Shown here one piece after another: positions 56,404 through 64,000 of a DNA stretch of 64,000 nucleotides (its first letter is position 1; every line of letters begins with the position of its first letter). The stretch is from Paramacrobiotus metropolitanus. Its lineage: Eukaryota > Tardigrada > Eutardigrada > Parachela > Macrobiotidae. The stretch spans positions 868,001 through 932,000 of the forward strand of contig NW_026570270.1 in the NCBI RefSeq assembly GCF_019649055.1, read 5' to 3'. The notes under the pieces are model-generated. The model worked only from the letters and a program-made list of their open reading frames with translations. It had not been told where the DNA came from and searched no databases. Both the position numbers and the translations under genes were made by a program.

Positions 56404-57989
56404 GTACCAGTCAGAATTATCCCGGCCCTCATGCACCGTTACCCAGACGGCGCTGGTACCCTTATAACGAAGCTCCGGTCAATAACAGTTACCATCCTTA
56501 CAATAATGCCCCTCCCGACGTGCATTATGCTGTTCCGCAACCCATCCCGTACCAAAATCCGGCACCCTATCCACGATATCAAATTTCTCTGTTACCAGCT
56601 TATCAGATACCACAGGGCCCACCCATACCGTATCCGTCACCTCCATCACCGGTCCCTCTGGTAGGTTCCTATCCATCTGCCCCGGCAATTATACCGACTT
56701 ATGCATTACCGTCCGCATAGTGGCCCCATTAAAGCTATGCCGGAAACCCGGCAGTGTCTTTATCGGACATTGTGGACATGAACACATTTAGGCAAGTATC
56801 CCAGTCAAACGACGCGATATTTCACGAAGGACCGGTGTTTGTGGAGACCACCAACGAGTTGTATTTCTCGTCCAACCGCTTTATTAACAGCAATGGAGAA
56901 GAACATATTCGCATTTCTAAATTGAATGGCGACGCCGAACGCAATGCCGGTCACAGTGATAACCAATCCCCGATTCTGATGGCCAATGGAGGCGCACGCA
57001 TCAATCGGAACGAGATTGTCTACTGTTCGCAAGGATATAACGCGACATCGGGTTCGTTGATGAGGCTGAATATCGAAACACTAGTGGCTACAAAAATCGT
57101 CAGTGAAATGCTTTCGCAATATTGCTGCCAAAAAAATATCATTAATTCACTTTGCATTTTGCTTTTGCAGCCACTACAGCCAAATCTGGATTTTAGTAGT
57201 CCCAACGATGTTGTATTAAGCGACCAGTACGATGGCTACTTTTCACCGATCCGCCTTATGGTTTCTATCAAAACTTCCGACCAAAGAACACGTTGCCGCC
57301 TTCTGTTTATTTTGCCGACAAAAGAAGTCTGAATGTCACACGCATTTGGGAGTTCCCTCCTAATTACCGGCCGAATGGACTTTCGCCTTCCCTTGACGGA
57401 TCGCGACTGTACGTCGCTAATTCAGGTAAATAACGTAAACAATAGTTACATCTCGACTGTAGTATCGTTAATCATATGTATGTACAATACGTTACGTTGC
57501 CGTATTAGCAGGTGCGATTGACAGTTTTATGAACAAATAGGATTCCAAATCGGAAACGGCTCCACAGATGCCACCGTGCCCATTGTCGTGCACGTATTCG
57601 CCATGTCCAAAGGCAACAAAGGTGTTCCCGTTCTGACCGAGCTGGATCCCATTTCCACGGGGACCGATGTGGGCGTGCCGGATACGGTCAAAGTGGATGA
57701 GAAGGCAACATTTACGTGACCGTCAGCAATGGAGTACGTATACACCCCGGAGGAGTGTTTATCGGCACTATTTCCATTCCTCCCCGGACCAGTGGCTAAT
57801 ATTGCCTGGGCAGGGAAGACGCTGTATATGTTGGCGGAAAAGGTTTTGTATTCGGTGCAAGTTAAAATCGAGCGGCACCGTTGCATGATATTGATAACAC
57901 GAACTGGTGAACAGCTATGTTTAATAAATTATTTATTTTCTTGCTTTCCTAAATGGTTTGAGTATATGTACAATTTTGATAACTCCTAG
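56404..57989 (+). pseudogene. lactonohydrolase-like copy 3, 5'-truncated
   Basis: Right-arm copy of copy 1. Exon 1 with the signal peptide is missing because the duplication boundary falls in intron 1. In exon 2 a TAG interrupts the Pro/Tyr region (PSA-stop near 56720). In exon 2 a two-base and a one-base loss cancel out, giving an altered segment around KLNGDAERNAG. One T is missing near 57243 and one G near 57703. It shares the compensated frame change near VYTP with copy 1 but keeps the GGG that copy 1 lost, reading WAGKTLYMLAEKVLYSVQ. Probably not producing a secreted enzyme. Confidence 0.85.
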
Positions 57990-58000
57990 GAGTTATCAAA
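57975..58000. repeat. perfect 26-bp palindrome (first of second twin pair)
   Basis: TTTGATAACTCCT and its exact reverse complement. The left-arm counterpart near 17535 has only TTTGATAACTCC followed by unrelated bases. Confidence 0.95.
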
Positions 58001-58014
58001 CAGGCCTGTTTGAT
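57995..58014. repeat. perfect 20-bp palindrome (second of second twin pair)
   Basis: ATCAAACAGGCCTGTTTGAT, sharing the six bases ATCAAA with the first palindrome. The left arm has only GTTTGAT here. Confidence 0.95.
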
Positions 58015-58551
58015 TTATTCGATGTAATTTTGTGACGCTGTCCACGATCTAATCAAGGTTAATACAAATCACTTTTCGTGTTTATGTGTTTAAGGAGTAC
58101 ATGCATTTTTGATGTGATCATTCTTGAGATCGTCGAAGCGCAGCGCTGGCTGTTATACGGAGTCCCCGATCGGCAAAAGAAATTTGTGAGTGAAATTAAT
58201 GCTCAATCTAGACTACCCTAGAAGCTTTTGAAAAAGATTGACGCATTACGCCAACTCTGTAAGCCCTTTGCTTGTTCTTCATCGGGTGCCATGTACTGTA
58301 CTTATTTGACGTAAACATTTTACATTTGTAATAACTACCAAGAGCGAGTAACCGTAGAAATAACTACGGGTAAAAGACGGAGCTGAAGCAATTAATCAGA
58401 TTATTGTAGGCCCGTACCAAAAATTGAATTATTTAGTCTAAAGCAGATATGCCAGAGCAGAGCAGATGCAGCGGTAGAGATGTGATGCAGTTATTTTTTC
58501 GGCACAACGAAACAAGAAATTAACGCTAGGGTAGCTATTGATGAGCAGGTG

Positions 58552-59524
58552 TTATCGTACGCTGAACAGCCACATCAACGGGTCGAACACCATCTGCAAC
58601 GAGTACAAAGTCCCCGTTAAGGTGCGCCCAGGCCGGCGGTCGCATATTCAAATATAGTAGCGCCCAGTCGGTATCTGCCGGGACCCAGCAGACAATAACG
58701 TTGATGAACGTCAGGGCCAAAACGATAAACGGCTTCACTGTCCGGCGTCGTATACCCATGCCATCCTGCTGTCGGCGATTCAAGCGGCTTATAGATTTTC
58801 TCCCCGCGGTATCAGCGTTCGGCGTATCAGCATCCGCACTGGGATGCGTTTCCGGTTGGTGTGCAATAATGCGTCGGTTCAACCAGCGCTTAATAATGAC
58901 GTAGATGTAAATAGTAAGTATGGTAAAAAGCGGCACGATCCGATGGATAATAAAATCGGCGCGACGCCACTGTATGATCCCGCCCTCCCCCGGCTGGCAG
59001 CCCGTCTGCTTCCCCGCTGGACCGAAATAGTAGAATTCTAGCAAGAAAATCGGAAAGTGCACCATGTGGACGTAGACCATTACGCCGAGGCATAACAATA
59101 AAGCCACTTTTTTATTATGACGCGCACGATAATGGACGGGGTAAGTGACCGCCCATAAACGGTTGACGGCGATGAGGACATGCAGCAGTACGGGGATCAT
59201 ACTAACGACAAACTGAGCGTAAGTGTATGCCGCACACAGTGGCCGTCCGCCTGGCCAGATGCCGGTGTAGGAGTTCATCACACCGATGGGTCGCATGACC
59301 ACCATGATGACGATATTCCCGGTGGCGATGACAATCAGGTAGATAGTGAAAGAGGTCACGTGGGTTTGCGGGAGAAATTGCAGGACGAGCATCATGGCGT
59401 TTAAGATAACGGATATAACGGCTATGGATAACTGAAGAATCAGTAGAGGGTTCCAGCCAGTTCGCGGAATGAAAAAGGTCACCGTGGTATTATGATAAAC
59501 GGATGTATTATTAAATATTTCCAT
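58552..59524 (-). CDS. orphan rhodopsin-like GPCR K, right copy, two-base deletion before TM7
   Basis: Right-arm counterpart of GPCR A. ATG 59524 and the N-terminus through TM6 (VCWVPAD) are open. Just before TM7 an AC is missing (GCGCACC versus GCGCACACC, near 58625), so the read frame runs on to 58535 as AHLNGDFVLV and so on instead of TLTGTLYSLQMVFDPLMWLFSVR; the proper stop is at 58552-58554. With two bases restored the length is 324 aa, the same as A. Loss of TM7 should destroy function if real. Confidence 0.8.
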
Positions 59525-61804
59525 GATGTGTAGTATTCGCTATGTGGCTGATAAAGCACAAGTTAAGGATCTCCCTTGGAAACGGTAGAAAGCGATGAAG
59601 CGGGTGCAACTACCGCGCTATGCGAAGTATCGGTCGAATTCGCATGGCACTGATTTTCAAAGCTGTGAAGTAGAATGCCGGGTTCCACATTATATGGCGC
59701 TGGATCGGGATAATTTGTTTTTGCAATACGATGCCGTCTGATTAATTTATCATTTGACGGCGTGATCGCAATTAAATTATTTTGGAGCAGTTCCCCGGCA
59801 GACATTCTCCTGTACCGAGGCAGTAAATAATTTTCCTGCCGGTCGTACCAAGGCCGTCTGGACGCCAGTTTCTTCCTGTGTTTATCCCCAAATTACGCTG
59901 AATCCTGGTTGCGTTCTCCGTCCACAACAAAGGTTGATAAGAAGACCGGAAATCAGGCTTGCTGCTTTACTGATGTCGAAAAATTTACGGTTTATGATTA
60001 CAAGATGATAACCTAAGTGAGATAATGCAAGGAAACATATGCATGGCACCGGAACAAAGAACCAGGGAAATTTCCTACCCGTTCATTCAGAAAAAAATTG
60101 TCAGACAGCACCGGAAACACAGATTGCCGGGCACAAATTAAACATCGCACTGACGAATGAGGAAAGGATTGCGGCTATTGTACAGACAGGCAATAAATCA
60201 GGCTGTCACGACGTCAGCATAAAGAACATTAAAAAGGGGTTCCTTACTTTAAACTGGAAAAGAACTACCGCGTCTCTCTCTGTGCATTCGTTGAGCAATT
60301 AGCGGCTCCAGTTTACAGATCCACCTGGCGCTATGCTATCATGCATGTGCAGGTCCCAGATCGGTAATTACGTTTTCTTTAAAAAATTTATAACGGTTCA
60401 ATGAAACAACATTACGTGCTTAAAGTGTACTACTAATCATTTGACTGCTTTGTTTCAAATATGCACCCACTTAATGATATGTTAATGTTTTGCTCGCCGT
60501 GATTTTGGGATCCTCGAAAAGAAAAGAGAGAGAGAGAGAGAGAGAGCGATATACGAACGCGTAGAAATTCGCAGCTGGAGATCAGCAAAGCGCCGGCTGT
60601 GCACCTTACTCTAGTGGGAGCCGGGCTTGCCGGTTATTCCTCTCCGTGCACCCACTGATCCACGTCGTGTCGGTGCTGGAGAGCGCACAGCACCCCTACG
60701 CCAAATGAACTACACAAACAATCTAATTGGACATTAAATTTTTATGGTTTCTGGAATTTATATGTCTTCTTTTGCCAACATGTTTTGACATTTGGCTGAG
60801 ATCACCTGTGCCTGCTTTTCCTTAACGTCTCAGCGTGCACGTAAAAGTATTTACCGCAATGTCATATCATTCGATGCTTAGAATGACCTTTCCGGATATC
60901 CGGATCGAGTGGTCCCACCGTCCCGTCAGCTGGTTCGATAGGATTTCTCATCGCCAGATCATCACTGCTATCTGGTATCGTTCTGGTGAATCCCGATAAC
61001 CATTCTCTCAGCATTTAGGAATGAAGGGACAAAATCGTGCAATTGTCATGTCTCGTCCGCATAGCTGTAGTATAACACTGACACTAACGGCAGTCAGTCT
61101 CCGTCTGGACTCATTCTTCCACGGTAATATCCGGATCGCTGTCACGTTCCGTCAGCCGCCAAGAGAGCATCACATGCTATCTGGTATTCTGGTAATAAAC
61201 ACTTCTCAGTGAACCCAATCGCAAAGTCATACCCAATAAATATAGTACTCGTACTCAGCTGCGTATGCAGTTATTCGTCAAGTGTCCGCGGTAAAAAAAT
61301 GTACTCAATTAATAAACTCAAAAACAGTGTGCATTAAAGAGACGCATCCCACATAAATCACCAGCGCTACTTTCAAACTGCAAGCAGCGCTTGTTGGGAA
61401 CTTTGCGCTGTCTGCATCTAATAAATCGAAACATTTGATTGTACTACGTAGTACATGTATCCGCCGGGTAACTCCAGAAAATTTTGCTTTTCCTTGGAAA
61501 CAGTCTTCCGATGGAAAGGCAGTATAAAAGTGTTTCGGTTCATTAAAAAGTATTTCTTTGCCAAATTAACTGCATTACTGCAACAAAAAAGTGAATGGAA
61601 TCGGTTTCTATAAAGATAGAATAACTGGAGTACTGTATCTCTACAAGTATAGGTATGTTGTAATACCTAATTAAATGCACAGTCTTCGATTACACGTTGC
61701 CCTTATTGCTCCTTCATTACTGTACACGGTAAATACACAACAGTTTTCTTCGGTACTGCTCATAAAGAGTCATAATCACAGAGAAAGCAGCCACTCACAA
61801 AAAT
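59525..61804. other. intergenic DNA inside right arm
   Basis: Mirror of 13985-15999. Contains the (AG)n run (60526-60546), the kept GC-rich block at about 60590-60700 and AAAGGTCA reverse at 60894. The region 60950-61200 is more diverged than the rest of the arm. No gene called. Confidence 0.5.
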
Positions 61805-64000
61805 CTAATCATGCCAGTAATGCAGCACCCGTGCCGCACGGCTGGCATTCCCGTACGCCGCTCCACCAAACGTAAAATACCCGTCTACTAAATCCTTCGG
61901 TAGCGGTGTGACATCATTAACATCCCCGAACACCCACACCGTCTGCATGCCCATGATCATATGCTGCAGGGCGTGGCAGTGGATCATCCACACCCCGGGA
62001 TTCTGCACCCGGATGCGCATGGCCCGCCAACTATACACCGCCCCCGGCCCCAGCGTCTGCTGGTCCGACGGTGCCGGGCGATATAAATTCGACGTATCCC
62101 GTTGCGTGATCCGCCCATGTCGCGCCACCAACAGCGCCTCATTGGCCACCGGATCGTACGTCCCATTCCCGGTACCGCAGTCGTAAAAATGATCCCCGTG
62201 CATATGCCAGGGATGCGACTCCACCGTCCCGGTGAAATTATTCCCAATCAAGTACCAGACAATCTCCAGAACCTCGCCCATCTTAGCCGGGAAGGTCTTG
62301 GTCACCGGGTCGAAACCGCCGTTGGCCAGCGCCCGTTCGTAGTTCGGGAAGTTGGCCGTGTTATTCCGGTACAACGAGACGAGATACGGCTCCATCGTGT
62401 TGGTTATCGTTTCGAACCATGGCGAACCTGACTGTTCGAAAAACGCCCCGATCCCCATGGACCCGTTGGTGACGATCTCCTGGACGTTGACGATGATCCG
62501 CCGTGTGACCTCTTCCAGCCGCGGGAACGGGTTCCCCGGATCGGGATAGTACATCTGGATTTTATCCTCTAGCCAACCACCGGTGAAGGTTTCGCTAGCG
62601 ACGGTCAACGGTTTCGTTGCCGGCAGTGTGAACGTGTCCACCGGGTTGGAGTTGACCTTGTAATGTAAAATCGCGTACGCTGTTGTATCATTATCCGGTG
62701 ACCGGGTTTCCAGTTGTACCCAGAAGCGATCCCGGATTTTTCCATCGGCTCCCGTTAATTCTTGTAGCGTTTTCGTGAACAGAATCGCACTGTAACGTTG
62801 TCCGGGTACAACTTCTAAATGATCCACCACATGCGGCATAACGTACTTCCCATCAATCTCGATCAGTACTAACGATGCGTGTTCCTCAAACGCGACGTAT
62901 ACTTGAGAGAACGCCGTACCCCCGATAAACCGCACCCGGTAGGCTTTGTTCGGCTCCACATCCAGCACGGCCATCTCACACCCAGAGCCTTGCTGCTCTT
63001 GTGTGGCGTTAAGAGAGCGGGATTTTCCGTTGACGGCCACGTTATCCGGGTCACCGCTCCATGTGAACGGACGGCTGGTTAAATCGTTCAACATGAAGGA
63101 GTCGTTCTGGAAGTAGACGTCCGAGAAGAGGATGATCAGTTCGTCGTCGTAGTCGTATGGAGGTTTCTTGCCATCGGCCTCGTCAACGATCAGAACACCG
63201 CTGGCGGTGATGGACTGGAAGCCGACGTGGGAGTGGTAAAAGTAGGTGCCGGCATCGCCGGGTTGTAGTTGGAATTCGTAGTCAAAGTAGTGATGGGGTG
63301 GGATGGGCCACTGACTGGCCATGGGGGTGCCGTCTGAGAACGGGGATGTTCGCATGGTTAACCCATGCCAATGCTGCAAAAAGTGATATACATATCTCTA
63401 TAAATACACCTCTGTAAAATATACCTCGTATTAACTGATATCATGAATTCGGAGAAACCTCAGATGTGCGTGTTTTACCTATTTGGTTTTATTTAAAAAT
63501 TGTTTTATATATACTGTAACCGATTGTAACAAAATAAGATGTATTAAGAAATACGACACATTTTCTGTTTAGCGTCGCAAGAAGCCAATTATCAAATACA
63601 TTAAGTTGCCCGTTATGCTGCACTTTAATCGGTTCGCTTAATTCTTGCAGTATATACTAGTGCTGCGCCGGTAGACTTTAATATAAAATTATAGACGTAA
63701 TTGTATTATTGTTGTATATAACTAAGTTTGTTAAAAAGTTATGAAAAATGCAGTAAAAATATTATATTAATTGCTAAATACTGTTAGCTTATGTGTACAA
63801 AACGTACACACTTGACGTAATAATACCGTATTTTAGAGAAAATAATGCAATAAGTTAATATCGGTACCGCAGTTAACTTTTCTGTTAAATTACGTGCATT
63901 AAAACATTAGGTTCAAATACAGATTATGTGCCTTTCGGTTTTTGCTGGCTGCTACTTACTATGGTTGTGTTCTCATTGTCATGATCATTATACACCCGTA
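61805..64000 (-). CDS. secreted multicopper oxidase, fungal ascorbate-oxidase-like (right copy, 5' end off window)
   Basis: Exon 2 is 61805-63373, exon 1 begins at 63960 and continues beyond the window. The 522 visible exon-2 residues differ from the left copy at only a handful of places (for example FQA/FQS in the HSH region, TVQEL/TLQEL, TRRDTSNIY/TQRDTSNLY, RAPR/RAAR). All copper motifs (HWHG, YHSH, HPWHMHG, HCHALQHMIMGM) are intact and there are no indels, unlike the neighbouring GPCR and lactonase copies. This suggests the oxidase is under purifying selection in both copies. Signal peptide cannot be checked here. Confidence 0.92.

Larger units (their letters stand above)
56034..64000 (-). 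repeat. right arm of inverted duplication
   Basis: Reverse complement of 11777-19395, slightly longer because of small insertions (about 110 bp near 56065-56180). Continues past the window end within exon 1 of the oxidase. Confidence 0.95.

Overview
This is animal nuclear DNA. Genes are split by GT-AG introns, coding exons are GC-richer than the AT-rich spacers, and one housekeeping gene (WDR70) is clearly metazoan. Compact genes, an arthropod-like TATA/Inr pair, a large chemoreceptor-like GPCR family and genes that look fungal suggest a small-genome ecdysozoan. A tardigrade is my best guess, but the sequence alone does not prove it.

Layout. 0.3-1.4 kb: a possible zinc-finger gene (-). 2.1-5.7 kb: WDR70 in five exons (-). 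6.5-8.3 kb: a coiled-coil, tail-anchored protein of unknown function (+). 9.5-10.0 kb: a secreted protein with a CBM5/12-like chitin-binding module (+). 11.5-22.2 kb: a secreted multicopper oxidase resembling fungal ascorbate oxidases (+), a GPCR, and two SMP-30/lactonohydrolase-like genes (-). 24.7-41.4 kb: a nursery of intronless GPCR genes and relics on both strands, including a duplicated divergent pair. 41.7-46.1 kb: a DIRS/PAT-like tyrosine-recombinase retrotransposon (-) flanked by a ~160-bp duplication of host DNA. 47.0-55.2 kb: two more GPCRs around a gene-poor stretch. 56.0-64.0 kb: an inverted, very similar copy of 11.8-19.4 kb carrying lactonase (broken), GPCR and multicopper oxidase in mirror order; it runs off the window.

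How the parts fit. The oxidase and the lactonases both carry signal peptides, sit side by side and were duplicated together, so they may form a secreted redox/lactone-handling module, possibly acquired from fungi. The twelve GPCR loci share NRxW in place of DRY, DPxxW in place of NPxxY, and no C-terminal tail; this is a fast birth-and-death family. Many noncoding AAAGGTCA nuclear-receptor half-sites are present, several upstream of these receptors.

Most striking structure: two loci carry adjacent perfect palindromes (X-X'-Y'-Y) where the paralogous copy simply reads X-Y. This looks like the scar of breaks whose two ends were each folded back before joining. Single-base homopolymer indels also recur through otherwise well conserved genes, so many apparent frameshifts may be assembly errors rather than true lesions.
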